Source: Thermoproteus uzoniensis 768-20 (GTDB lineage: Archaea > Thermoproteota > Thermoprotei > Thermoproteales > Thermoproteaceae). Taken from it: a stretch of DNA of 64,000 nt. This document shows positions 21,473 through 29,680 of this stretch, piece after piece. The notes beneath the pieces are model-generated. The model had not been told where the DNA came from. It saw nothing but the letters and a program-made list of their open reading frames with translations, and made no database searches. A program made the position numbers and the translations under genes. Numbering within the stretch: the stretch's first letter is position 1; each line of letters begins with the position of its first letter. The stretch covers positions 1,310,622-1,374,621 of the forward strand of contig NC_015315.1 in the NCBI RefSeq assembly GCF_000193375.1. The letters run 5' to 3'.

Positions 21473-21507
21473 CCCTCGGGGGCGGGACCACCCCGGACTC
21501 CGCGCGC
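21473..21507 (-). other. Pre-16S processing stem, 5' side
   Basis: ccctcgggggcgggacc (21473-21489) and ggactccgcgcgc (21495-21507) pair with the downstream copies at 19929-19945 and 19911-19923. The two helices are separated by short unpaired segments (accc... against tctag), the layout of a bulge-helix-bulge endonuclease target. Confidence 0.6.
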
Positions 21508-21649
21508 GTACGGCGGCGTGGGGTTTTCTCCCCCGCGCCCCCGCCCGGGCTAGCCCCAGGAGGGGACATCGGGGGAACATGAAGATGATTCGGCCGAGGC
21601 GCCGCCTCGGCCACATAGGTGAAGGCGCGTTCTTCACTGAACGTAGCTA

Positions 21650-21659
21650 GTTAAAAACT
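21650..21659 (-). promoter_or_regulatory. rRNA operon promoter (TATA box)
   Basis: On the minus strand, aaaagtttttaact is an A/T island preceded by a purine-rich BRE-like aaaag, about 200 bases upstream of the 16S 5' end. It is the only such element between the rRNA genes and dihydroorotase. Transcription would start near 21628. Confidence 0.5.
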
Positions 21660-21745
21660 TTTCGCCGTCTCTCTTGGCCGTCCACTCTCCTTGCCCTCCC
21701 CTGTTTATATTCCTTTCGGATATAAAGACGGGCGTTCTCGCCTCT

Positions 21746-22915
21746 ATGTGCTTCGTCGTGGAGGGGAGGGCGTATGTAGGCGGCGCCGTCCGCTACGTAT
21801 CTCTGCTCGTCGAGGGCGGCGCGATCAAGTCCCTCAAGGGGAGGGGCGAGGGGTGTAGGGTTCTCCAGTTCTCGGCTAAGCACTTAATACTGCCGGGCTT
21901 CGTGGACGTCCACGTCCACTTCCGGGACTGGGGCCTTTCCCACAAGGAGACCCTCCTCGGCGGCTCTGCGGCGGCTTTGGCGGGCGGCGTCACGGCGGTG
22001 CTGGATATGCCCAACACGAGGCCCCATATAAGGACCGCCGAGCTCTACGCCAAGAGACTTGCCGAGGGCTCGGCCCTCCCCATACACTACGGCGTCCATA
22101 TGGGCGTCCCGGAGGACTTGGCGGAGCTGGACGCCGCGCGGCCGCGCTCGGTCAAGATATACCCGGAGGACGTGGAGAGATTCGGCTGGGCCCACGTGGA
22201 GCGTCTGCTGGAGAGGTGCAGATCTCTCGGGTGCGTCGCGGTCTTCCACTGCGAGGATCCGGCCTACCTCGCGGAGGGCTCCCGCCCGCCTGAGGCCGAG
22301 GCCCGCTGCGCCGACCGCGTCGCCCTCTACGCCCGGCGCGGCTACAGGATACACGTGACCCACGTCTCTCTGCCCTACACGGTCGAGGCCTTGAGGGGGC
22401 TCGCCACCGTCGACGCGACCCCCCACCACCTCCTCCTCAGCTCCGACAAGTGCTCGGGCCCTCTCTGTAGGGTCAACCCCCCTCTGCGGGGGGAGGACCA
22501 GAGGAGGCGCCTCCTGGCCCTCTTCCTCGCAGGCGCCGTCGATATGTACGCGACGGACCACGCCCCCCACACCCTGGAGGAGAAGCTGTCGGGGTCGCCC
22601 GGCATCTGTAGCCTCGACGTGGCCTCCTCCCTCCTGCTTAGGTTCTGGCGCGACGGGCTCCTCGGCCTCGACGACGTGGTGCGGCTCTACTCCTTCAGGC
22701 CGGCCCGCTTCGCCGGGCTCGACGTGGGCTTGAGGCCCGGGGCCCCCGCCGCCTTCTCGGTCTTCAAGCTCGAGGAGTTCGCCGTGTCTGAGCGCGACTT
22801 CAAGGGCACCTGCCGCTTCTCGCCTCTTGTCGGCCTGAGGGCGTTCGGGAGGGCGGTCGCGGTCGCCTCCAAGGGCGTCCTCCGCCTGCTGGAGACGGGC
22901 GAGGCCGTGGCCTAG
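21746..22915 (+). CDS. pyrC: Dihydroorotase
   Basis: 389 residues. Metal-binding motif DVHVHFRDWG near residue 55, the carbamylated-lysine region 'SVKIYPED', later histidines (FHCED, THVSLPYT) and 'ATDHAPHTLEEK' near residue 270 place it in the DHOase/amidohydrolase family. It closes carbamoyl aspartate to dihydroorotate in UMP synthesis. ATG 21746 is preferred to upstream starts because gatataaag (21719-21727) lies 19-27 bases before it. It is divergent from the rRNA operon, and its stop overlaps the convergent mqnC-like gene by 4 bases. Confidence 0.85.
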   Translation: MCFVVEGRAYVGGAVRYVSLLVEGGAIKSLKGRGEGCRVLQFSAKHLILPGFVDVHVHFRDWGLSHKETLLGGSAAALAGGVTAVLDMPNTRPHIRTAELYAKRLAEGSALPIHYGVHMGVPEDLAELDAARPRSVKIYPEDVERFGWAHVERLLERCRSLGCVAVFHCEDPAYLAEGSRPPEAEARCADRVALYARRGYRIHVTHVSLPYTVEALRGLATVDATPHHLLLSSDKCSGPLCRVNPPLRGEDQRRRLLALFLAGAVDMYATDHAPHTLEEKLSGSPGICSLDVASSLLLRFWRDGLLGLDDVVRLYSFRPARFAGLDVGLRPGAPAAFSVFKLEEFAVSERDFKGTCRFSPLVGLRAFGRAVAVASKGVLRLLETGEAVA

Positions 22916-23946
22916 GCCACCGGCCTATACCAGTTGTCCCTCTCCACGGGCTGGAGCCCGGCCCTCCTTATCAGCTCCTCCACGTCTTTCCTAGTCGCTA
23001 TGGGGGAGCTCCGCCTCTGCTCCTCCAACACCTTCTCCTCGTATAGAGTTCCGCCGAAGTCGTCGGCGCCGAAGTACATGGCGAGCTCCGCCGTCTCGGG
23101 CCCGTTGGTGAGCCAGGACGACTGTATGTGGGGTATGAAGGCGTCTCCCGTAAACGCCGTCCTCGCGACGGCCACTATCCTCAACAGAGTGGCCGACGTC
23201 CTCGGGTGCCTCACCCTCTCGCCGAGCTTGTTGCCGCCCGGCTCGTAGTTCCACGCTATAAAGGCCAGAAAGCCCTTGGTCCTCTCCTGCAGCTCGGCTA
23301 TCTTCCATATATGCTCGGCCCAGTCCTCGGGCCCCTCCACGTGGCCGTACATCATGGTGGCCGACGTGGGTATGCCGAGCTTGTGGGCCTCCTCCATTAT
23401 CCTCAGCCAGACCTCGGCGCTTATCTTCTTCGGCGATATCTCCTTCCTGACCCTGTCCACGAGGATCTCGCCGCCTCCGCCGGGCATGGAGTCCATGCCG
23501 GCCTCCTTGAGCCTCTCGAGGACCTCGCGCCGCGACATCCTCTCCCTCCTGGATAGGTAGTCCACCTCCAGCGGCGACAGCGCGTGCACGGCTATGTGGG
23601 GCGCCTTGGCCTTTATCCTCCTGAACAGATCCTCGAAGTACTCTATCCCTATCTCGGGGTTTATGCCGCCTTGCACCAAGACCTGCCTCAGCCCGTACTT
23701 CGCGTCGACGGCGAGCACCCTCCCGACGGCCTCGTCCACCGACAGCGCGTAGGCGTCTCTATCCCCCCGCCTCCTCCAGAACGGGCAGAACTCGCACTCC
23801 ACCACGCACACGTTGGTGTAGTTCAGCACCATGCTGGATATGTACGTGGCCCTCCTCCCGTAGAGGCCACTCCTTATCTTCCAGGCCTCCATCCCCAGCT
23901 CCCACAGATCCCTGGAGAGCAACTCCCTCACGTCCTCCAGCCTCAC
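22912..23946 (-). CDS. mqnC: Radical SAM menaquinone enzyme, MqnC-like (cyclic dehypoxanthinyl futalosine synthase)
   Basis: About 344 residues from GTG 23946. The radical SAM cluster motif CVVECEFC (CxxxCxxC) follows the family sequence 'SMVLNYTNVC'. 'QGGINPEIGIEYFEDLFR', 'SMPGGGGEIL' and 'TSATMMYGHVE' are shared by the MqnC/MqnE/CofH group. The C-terminus 'RAGLQPVERDNWYR' resembles MqnC. It would close the ring of dehypoxanthine futalosine. CofH-type FO synthesis is the alternative, but the mqnE-A-D genes beside it favour menaquinone. It shares a 40-base bidirectional promoter region with mqnE. Confidence 0.75.
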   Translation of the reverse strand: MRLEDVRELLSRDLWELGMEAWKIRSGLYGRRATYISSMVLNYTNVCVVECEFCPFWRRRGDRDAYALSVDEAVGRVLAVDAKYGLRQVLVQGGINPEIGIEYFEDLFRRIKAKAPHIAVHALSPLEVDYLSRRERMSRREVLERLKEAGMDSMPGGGGEILVDRVRKEISPKKISAEVWLRIMEEAHKLGIPTSATMMYGHVEGPEDWAEHIWKIAELQERTKGFLAFIAWNYEPGGNKLGERVRHPRTSATLLRIVAVARTAFTGDAFIPHIQSSWLTNGPETAELAMYFGADDFGGTLYEEKVLEEQRRSSPIATRKDVEELIRRAGLQPVERDNWYRPVA

Positions 23947-23986
23947 GGTGGGAGAACGTTTAATACAAAAATCCGTTTCCTCGTCC
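23947..23986. promoter_or_regulatory. Bidirectional promoter between mqnC and mqnE
   Basis: Only 40 bases separate the two divergent GTG starts. The core tttaataca (23960-23968) lies about 19-27 bases from the mqnE start on the plus strand, and its complement tgtattaaa lies 14-22 bases from the mqnC start on the minus strand. Both genes would be leaderless and probably share or compete for one TBP site. Confidence 0.5.
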
Positions 23987-25060
23987 GTGACCCCCCGCGA
24001 GATAGCCGAGGCCGCGCTGTCGGGCTTGTCGGCCGGCGAGGCCGTGAAGCTCTTCGACGAGGACTTCATGGCCCTCGCCAAAGCCGCCGAGGAGCTGACG
24101 CTCAAGCTGTGGGGCGACTCGGTGACGTTCGTCAACAACATAGTGATCAACTACAGCAACGTCTGCGTGGCGAGGTGCCCCATATGCGCCTTCTACAGGC
24201 CCCCGAAGCATCCAGAGGCCTATACCCGCGCCCCGGAGGACGTGGCGAAGGCCGTCGCCGAGGCCTCCTCGTCCCTCGGCGTGACTGAGCTCCACGTAAA
24301 CGGCGGCTTCAACCCAGAGCTGTCCGTGGAGTACTTCGAGGAGCTTTTCAGGGCCGTCAAGAGGGCAGCGCCCGGCGTGGCGATAAAGGGCCCCACGATG
24401 GCCGAGGTCGACTACTACTCGCGTCTGTGGCGCATGTCGTGGCGCGAGGTCCTCGAGAGGTTCAAGGAGGCGGGACTAGACGCCATATCCGGAGGAGGCG
24501 CTGAGATCTTCGCCGAGGAGGTCAGGCGCGTCGTGTCACCCCACAAGCTCGACGGCGAGACTTGGCTGAACATAGCGGAGCTGGCCCACAAGCTCGGCAT
24601 ACCCAGCAACGCCACCATGCTGTACGGCCATGTAGAGAGGCCGGAGCACGTCGTGGACCACATCTTCAAGGTCAAGGAGCTTCAGGAAAGGACCGGCGGC
24701 CTCCTCCTGTTCATACCGGTCAAGTTCTCCCCCTACAACACGGAGCTCGGCCGGAGGGGCCTCGTCGCGGCCCCGGCGCCCGCCGTATACGATATAAAGG
24801 TCGTCGCCATCGCGAGGCTCATCTTGCTGGACAAGTTGAAGGTCGCCGCCTATTGGGTCTCGACGGGCAAACGACTGGCGTCGACTCTCTTAAAGGCCGG
24901 GGCCAACGACTTGGTGGGCACTATGTACAACGAGGCGGTGCTGGCATCGGCCGGCATGCGCGGGGCCGCGTCGCCGGAGGAGCTCGCCGCGATAGCCAGA
25001 GAGGCCGGGAGGCGGCCTGCACTTAGAGATACGTTCCACAGAGTTCTGCGATGGCTGTGA
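23987..25060 (+). CDS. mqnE: Radical SAM menaquinone enzyme, MqnE-like (aminofutalosine synthase)
   Basis: About 357 residues from GTG 23987 (VTPREIAEAALSG), chosen because the TATA element lies 19-27 bases upstream. Cluster motif CVARCPIC follows 'NNIVINYSNVC', then 'NGGFNPELSVEYFEELF' and 'ISGGGAEIF'. MqnE joins the chorismate-derived enol ether to SAM, giving aminofutalosine. It is clearly a paralogue of the divergent mqnC product, with the same block order. The stop overlaps the mqnA start by 10 bases, so they are translationally linked. Confidence 0.75.
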   Translation: MTPREIAEAALSGLSAGEAVKLFDEDFMALAKAAEELTLKLWGDSVTFVNNIVINYSNVCVARCPICAFYRPPKHPEAYTRAPEDVAKAVAEASSSLGVTELHVNGGFNPELSVEYFEELFRAVKRAAPGVAIKGPTMAEVDYYSRLWRMSWREVLERFKEAGLDAISGGGAEIFAEEVRRVVSPHKLDGETWLNIAELAHKLGIPSNATMLYGHVERPEHVVDHIFKVKELQERTGGLLLFIPVKFSPYNTELGRRGLVAAPAPAVYDIKVVAIARLILLDKLKVAAYWVSTGKRLASTLLKAGANDLVGTMYNEAVLASAGMRGAASPEELAAIAREAGRRPALRDTFHRVLRWL

Positions 25061-25773
25061 AGGTAGTCAGGATAAGGTACGCGCACAGCGACCCGCTTTT
25101 CTGGAAGGCGAGGGTCCAGGCTGTGGAGGCCGGCAATCTGGAGTCCGCCCGCCTGTTGCTCGACGGCGTAGCCGACATAGGCTTCGTCCCCATAACCCTC
25201 GCGGCGCAGTACGGCCTACATATAGTCCCGCGGCTGGCTATATACAGCGTGGGGCCCATAATATCCTCCCGCCTGTTCAAGGGACGCGGCTCCGGCGGGG
25301 CTTGCGCAGTCGGCGAGACCACAGTCAGCGCCAGGGCCCTCTCGGCCTTGCTGGGCCTCTCCTTCAAGGGCGTCGACGATCCCTGGACGGCCCTCGACTC
25401 GTGCTCCGAGGTGCTGGCCGTCGGCGACGAGGCGTTGAGGATGGCCGACAGAGGCGTTCCCCACGTGGTGGACGTAGGCGAGCTCTGGCAGGAGCGCGTC
25501 GGCTCCCCCCTCGTCTTCGCGGTGCTCGTCGCAAGGCCGGGCGCTCCCGGCCTAGAGGAGGCGGTGGCCGAGATGGAGAACTCAGTGGCCAGCTTCTACG
25601 AGAACCCCGGCCCCCTAATAGAGTCTGTGGCCAGAAGGCTCTCCATAAGCAGGGGCCTGGTCGAGGAATACTACCAGCGCTCCCGCTATCTCGTCAACGG
25701 CTCCGTCATGGAGGCCATGAAGAGGGAGGCCGAGATCTTGGGCCTCCCCCCTCTGCGCTTCGCGCAAGTTTAA
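25051..25773 (+). CDS. mqnA: Chorismate dehydratase, MqnA-like
   Basis: 240 residues of a periplasmic-binding-like fold: 'VVRIRYAHSDPLFW' at the N-terminus, 'GVADIGFVPITLAA' near residue 40, and 'TTVSARALSALLG' near 90, the family's ligand loop. MqnA converts chorismate to 3-enolpyruvyl benzoate, the first step of the futalosine route. The gene order mqnE-mqnA-mqnD supports the call. A C-terminal stretch with 'GLVEEYYQRSRYLVNG' is also typical. Confidence 0.78.
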   Translation: MAVKVVRIRYAHSDPLFWKARVQAVEAGNLESARLLLDGVADIGFVPITLAAQYGLHIVPRLAIYSVGPIISSRLFKGRGSGGACAVGETTVSARALSALLGLSFKGVDDPWTALDSCSEVLAVGDEALRMADRGVPHVVDVGELWQERVGSPLVFAVLVARPGAPGLEEAVAEMENSVASFYENPGPLIESVARRLSISRGLVEEYYQRSRYLVNGSVMEAMKREAEILGLPPLRFAQV

Positions 25774-25777
25774 AATA
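25768..25777 (+). promoter_or_regulatory. Internal promoter before mqnD
   Basis: gtttaaaata overlaps the mqnA stop and lies 18-27 bases before the mqnD ATG, suggesting that mqnD can be transcribed separately as a leaderless mRNA. Confidence 0.45.
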
Positions 25778-25794
25778 CGCGCGGCGGCAGGGCC

Positions 25795-26601
25795 ATGGAG
25801 CTCGTCCTGGCCCACTCCCCGGACGCAGACGACGCCTACATGTTCTACGGCATAGCGTCTGGGGCCGTCAAGAGCCGCTTCGCCTTCAGGGAGTTCCTGG
25901 CCGATATAGAGACGCTCAACAAGCTGGCGGTGGGCGGGGCGCGGCTCGACCTCACCGCCTTGAGCGCGGCGGCCTTGGGCTTCACCGACAGATACTACGT
26001 GCTTAGGGTCGGCGCGTCCATGGGCTACGGCTACGGGCCCGTTGTTGTCGCGGGCCCCAGATCCGGCGAGGTCAGACTCGTGGCTGTGCCGGGCAGATAC
26101 ACGACGGCGGCGCTCCTCCTCAAGCTGGCTATGCCCGACGTCAAGACAGTCGAGGTCCCCTTCGACAAGATAATCGACGCGGTGGCGGCCGGCGTCGTCG
26201 ACGCCGGGATCCTCATACACGAGGGCCAGATCACCTACGGGCGCCTCGGCTTGAGGAAGGTGATCGACCTAGGCGAGTGGTGGCTCCGCGAGAAGGGGCT
26301 ACCGACGCCTCTCGGCGTAGACGCCGTGAGGAAAGAGCTAGGCCTAGACGCCGCGGAGGAGTTGAAGGGCCTCCTCTCGGAGTCCATTAAATACGCCGAG
26401 GCGCATAGGGAGGAGGCCTTGAGATATGCCTCCAAGTTCTCCAGAGGCCTTCCGCTGGACGACGTCGCGCGTTTCGTGGACATGTACGTCAACGAGTACA
26501 CCAAGGATATGGGGAAGAGAGGCGAGGAGGCGGTGAGGGAGCTCCTCTCCGAGGCCAAGAGACGGGGACTGGTCGAGCTGGGCGAGGCAGAATTCGTTTG
26601 A
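25795..26601 (+). CDS. mqnD: 1,4-dihydroxy-6-naphthoate synthase, MqnD-like
   Basis: 268 residues. It opens with 'ELVLAHSPDADDAYMFYG', the hallmark of MqnD (SPDaDDaFMF), and has 'DIETLNKLA', 'LTALSAAAL', 'VDAGILIHEGQITY' and 'LPTPLGVDAV', all substrate-site segments. It converts cyclic dehypoxanthinyl futalosine to dihydroxy-naphthoate. With MqnA, C and E this leaves only the futalosine hydrolase step to be found elsewhere in the genome. Confidence 0.85.
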   Translation: MELVLAHSPDADDAYMFYGIASGAVKSRFAFREFLADIETLNKLAVGGARLDLTALSAAALGFTDRYYVLRVGASMGYGYGPVVVAGPRSGEVRLVAVPGRYTTAALLLKLAMPDVKTVEVPFDKIIDAVAAGVVDAGILIHEGQITYGRLGLRKVIDLGEWWLREKGLPTPLGVDAVRKELGLDAAEELKGLLSESIKYAEAHREEALRYASKFSRGLPLDDVARFVDMYVNEYTKDMGKRGEEAVRELLSEAKRRGLVELGEAEFV

Positions 26602-26639
26602 CTCAGGAAAATTTTAAAACAACCTGCCTCAAGGGGGCT

Positions 26640-27332
26640 GTGTTGGGCCAGATCGCCCTCCTCCTCGAGGCGCTCGCGGCCTTCGGCCTAACCGCCGTCA
26701 TGTACAGGGCGTTGTTGAGGCTCGCCAAGATAGACCCCACGGTGCTCGCCATAGCCTTCTACATGGTCCTCCTGACGGTTTCCCAGTACGCCGCCTCCAA
26801 GATAACCAACTACCTGGGCTTCCTGGTGCCGGCCGGCACCATGACCTATGTGGCCACAGTGGCCATGCTAGACATAATTGTGTTGAGGGAGGGCTTCCAT
26901 TACGCCAGGAACGTCGTCCTCGCGGGCTTCTTATCCCAGTGGCTGATCACGGCCGTGAACTACGTCGTGGTGTACCTCCCCTCGCCCGTCGCGCCCAACT
27001 CGATATATGAGGCCGTCTTCTCCACGTCGGCGAGGGTCGCCTTCGCGTCGCCCATAGCGTATCTGGCCGCGGAGACTCTCGACGCCTATATGGTGGCCAA
27101 GATAGGGGGCGCCGTGTGGAAGAGGGTGATATACTCCGACCCAATCGCCATGGCCGTCGACACGCTGGTCTTCATGCCCATAGCTTTCTGGGGCGTCCTG
27201 CCTCCGCCAGATTTCTGGAGCTCCGTCGCCGGCTTGTTGTTGACCAAGATATCGCTGGCGCCCGTGGTGGCCGGCGTCGTCTACCTCAACAGGAGATACC
27301 TCCTGAAGGCCGCCTACGAGAAGGCCTCCTAG
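26640..27332 (+). CDS. VUT family transporter (YhhQ/DUF165 type, queuosine-precursor-like)
   Basis: About 230 residues with six or seven membrane segments. 'AASKITNYLGFLVPAGTMTYVATVAMLDIIVLREGF' and the later 'PIAYLAAETLDAYMVAKI' follow the VUT/YhhQ pattern of vitamin and 7-deazaguanine precursor uptake. GTG 26640 is chosen because attttaaaac (26609-26618) lies 22-31 bases upstream. The longer frame would begin inside mqnD. Position after mqnD could suggest a link to menaquinone, but the family points to queuosine or archaeosine precursors, and an archaeosine transglycosylase is encoded at 43.5-45.0 kb. Confidence 0.7.
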   Translation: MLGQIALLLEALAAFGLTAVMYRALLRLAKIDPTVLAIAFYMVLLTVSQYAASKITNYLGFLVPAGTMTYVATVAMLDIIVLREGFHYARNVVLAGFLSQWLITAVNYVVVYLPSPVAPNSIYEAVFSTSARVAFASPIAYLAAETLDAYMVAKIGGAVWKRVIYSDPIAMAVDTLVFMPIAFWGVLPPPDFWSSVAGLLLTKISLAPVVAGVVYLNRRYLLKAAYEKAS

Positions 27333-27568
27333 GGCCGTTGCCGACCGTCCGGCCGCCTCGCCACCATATACTCGACTCTGAGAACTCCGCGGCACCGCCT
27401 GACGAAGCTCAACAGCTCTCTGAGGTCCGACGGACTCTCGACGCGCGCCCTGGCGACTATGTACCCCGACTGCGAGCTATAAACTTCGCTGACGCCCGGC
27501 GCCTTGCTTATATATGACGACACCTCGTCCGGCCAGCCTAGATGGGAGACCAAGATCAGTACTTCCAT
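27329..27568 (-). CDS. Stand-alone Lrp/AsnC effector-binding (RAM) domain protein
   Basis: 79 residues: MEVLILVSHLGWPDEVSSYISKAPGV, then 'YSSQSGYIVARARVES' and 'LRELLSFVRRCRGVLRVEYMVA', the beta-alpha-beta-beta-alpha-beta pattern of the RAM domain without an HTH. Such proteins form decamers that bind amino acids or modulate full-length Lrp regulators. It is convergent with and overlaps the transporter gene by 4 bases. The ligand is unknown. Confidence 0.65.
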   Translation of the reverse strand: MEVLILVSHLGWPDEVSSYISKAPGVSEVYSSQSGYIVARARVESPSDLRELLSFVRRCRGVLRVEYMVARRPDGRQRP

Positions 27569-27650
27569 GGATAATATCCCGTCTTAAAAGTTTTTCTCAA
27601 TAATAGAAAACAGCTATTTAAAAATAATTACTTCGTTTTATATATTGTTT

Positions 27651-29507
27651 TTACTTCATAAGAGAGTAAATTCCGTATACGTTGAGTTGCCCTATACCTG
27701 TCACCGGGCTCCACTGCTGCATGAGCACGTTATAAAGCCCGTTCTGGCCTCCATAGGTCGGGAAGAAGGCGCCTGAGAAGCCGCTGTAGAACGCGGTCAT
27801 CGGTATCACGTCGTTCTGAACGTAGGCGCCATAGCCTTGTCCGGCGTATGTCGTGTACAGAGTCGACGCCAGTAGTCCTATTCTAAACTTGATGCCGCTT
27901 TGCACCGTCGCTGTCATGCCGGTAGTCAGCGGCGATGCGAGGCTCGTCCCGCCGAATATATACGGCGAGATGCTTCCGTTTATCACCACTAACACGCCCG
28001 TGTACGGATCGGCGTCTGCGGCCACGTCGGGCACGCCTCTATGGCCTGCCGGGTAGAAGAAGTAGTTGTAGCCGTACAGCGCACTTAACGCTGGCTCGTA
28101 GACTACGGGGCGTTCGTAGACTATGTCGGCGATCCTCTGGCCGGGAGTCTCCGGGAACACGAAGGAGTAGCCGCCGCCGGAGCCCCACATGTAGTAGGCG
28201 TTCCAGCTCCACGCCTGCTCTATCCTCGTCACCATGCCGTCGGAGACGTAGGCGTGTAGCGACGTGCCGCCCACCGCCGTCACCCAAGGATCGCTGGCCG
28301 GGTAGAGCACGCTTGGCTCTATCGGGAGGCCGTAGTACTGCCAGAATATGTTGAACGCGCCCCAGTCTCCCGAGGAGGCAAATACGCCTATCCCCTCGGC
28401 GGCCGCTTGCATGAACACCTCGTCGTATGCCAGCAACAACTGCGGAGTTGGCGGCGGGGCCAAGTAGAAGTCCTCGGGCGCTCCCCAGCTCAAGCTTATG
28501 AAGTCGGCCAACGATTTATTAACCAAATACTCCACCGCTATGAAGAGATCGTCGCCGGCATCCGGCGCAACTGCCAGCACTATATTGGCGCCGGGCGCCA
28601 TTGTGTGGGCGTACTCTATATCGAGCGCCGTCTCGTAGGACCAGCCCAACGCGTCGTATAGGTTGTACGGGGTTATCACCGGCATGCCCACAGGGTATAT
28701 CACTGAGAGCGGCGCCTGCGGAAGGCCGAATAGCTTGTTGAACAACGCGAAGTCGTAGGGAGCGGCGTCCTTGTACTGATACATATACGCCAATGTGAAA
28801 TTCACATCGCCGAAGGCGTCCACTATGCCGATTGTCACGCCTCTGCCGTTTATGCCCTTCAACAATAGCGGCAGTTCGTCGTATATGAACTGGAGGCCTT
28901 TGGGAAGCCATATCTCGAAGTTCCTATACCTGATCTGTAGAGGCAGGCCGTTCACGTAGGTCACGTTGCCCAACGCCTGGGATAGGTTGCCCACCTCGGC
29001 GGCGACGTATGTCGGCTTGTAGGCGGGCACTCTACTGCTACGGGTGTTCGCGGCGAAGTACCCTATCGGCATACATTCGCCCACTATTATCCACTGGGCG
29101 ACCGAGGAGGGGGCGGACTGGAGCGCCGCTATGGCGTTGTCCACTGCCGAGGCCGTGCCGGAGGCGACCACCGCCATCGGGTACACGCCGAGTATCGTGA
29201 GGCCGCTGGAGGAGGCTACGTCCTTGATGTACGAGAAGACGTAGGCAGGCGGGCTGTACCAAGCGGCGAACTGCTGCGGCGTTATGAACTTGTGGTAGTA
29301 GGGGCTTGAGGACACGTAGTACTGCTGATACAGGAGATAGTTCAGGCCGTTTGGCGTGGTCACGTTGTTGAGCCACAGCCACACTATCAGGTGGGCCGGG
29401 GCGTTCTGGGGGACTCCAGGGACCGCCGAGTTGCAGTTGAAGTAGAGCGGCTGGGCCGCCGCCAGCGCCGCAAACAGCGCCAGTATTATGAGTAGGTTTT
29501 TGGCCAT
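27651..29507 (-). CDS. Secreted S53 family (sedolisin) acid serine protease
   Basis: 618 residues with a clear Sec signal peptide (about residues 1-18, ending ALAAAQP). A pro-domain follows (about 19-200) with 'YHKFITPQQFAAWYSP', typical of S53 propeptides. The catalytic domain has 'YETALDIEYAHTMAPGANI' (Glu and Asp of the Ser-Glu-Asp triad), 'ASSGDWGAF' (oxyanion Asp) and 'GGTSLASPL' (Ser), plus a C-terminal Ca-site region. These proteases degrade extracellular protein at low pH. It is divergent from a thermopsin gene with 173 AT-rich bases between, suggesting joint control. Confidence 0.88.
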   Translation of the reverse strand: MAKNLLIILALFAALAAAQPLYFNCNSAVPGVPQNAPAHLIVWLWLNNVTTPNGLNYLLYQQYYVSSSPYYHKFITPQQFAAWYSPPAYVFSYIKDVASSSGLTILGVYPMAVVASGTASAVDNAIAALQSAPSSVAQWIIVGECMPIGYFAANTRSSRVPAYKPTYVAAEVGNLSQALGNVTYVNGLPLQIRYRNFEIWLPKGLQFIYDELPLLLKGINGRGVTIGIVDAFGDVNFTLAYMYQYKDAAPYDFALFNKLFGLPQAPLSVIYPVGMPVITPYNLYDALGWSYETALDIEYAHTMAPGANIVLAVAPDAGDDLFIAVEYLVNKSLADFISLSWGAPEDFYLAPPPTPQLLLAYDEVFMQAAAEGIGVFASSGDWGAFNIFWQYYGLPIEPSVLYPASDPWVTAVGGTSLHAYVSDGMVTRIEQAWSWNAYYMWGSGGGYSFVFPETPGQRIADIVYERPVVYEPALSALYGYNYFFYPAGHRGVPDVAADADPYTGVLVVINGSISPYIFGGTSLASPLTTGMTATVQSGIKFRIGLLASTLYTTYAGQGYGAYVQNDVIPMTAFYSGFSGAFFPTYGGQNGLYNVLMQQWSPVTGIGQLNVYGIYSLMK

Positions 29508-29680
29508 AGATAGAGCGAGATATTGATTTTTAAGTATTAATATTTAAAGCGTTCAGGAATAACATATATTTTATTCGCCGATTTATTAAAGTTATTTATT
29601 AGAAGTCTTTGATATAATATATATTATTTATATTATTACTTATTATCTTAATATTTAAAAACCCATTAGAGCCGCTGACT
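29508..29680. promoter_or_regulatory. AT-rich divergent promoter region between S53 and thermopsin genes
   Basis: Nearly all of these 173 bases are A or T, with several TATA-like stretches (tttttaagtattaatatttaaa near 29529; atatttaaaaaccc near 29651, about 24 bases before the thermopsin ATG). It serves both secreted proteases. Confidence 0.5.
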
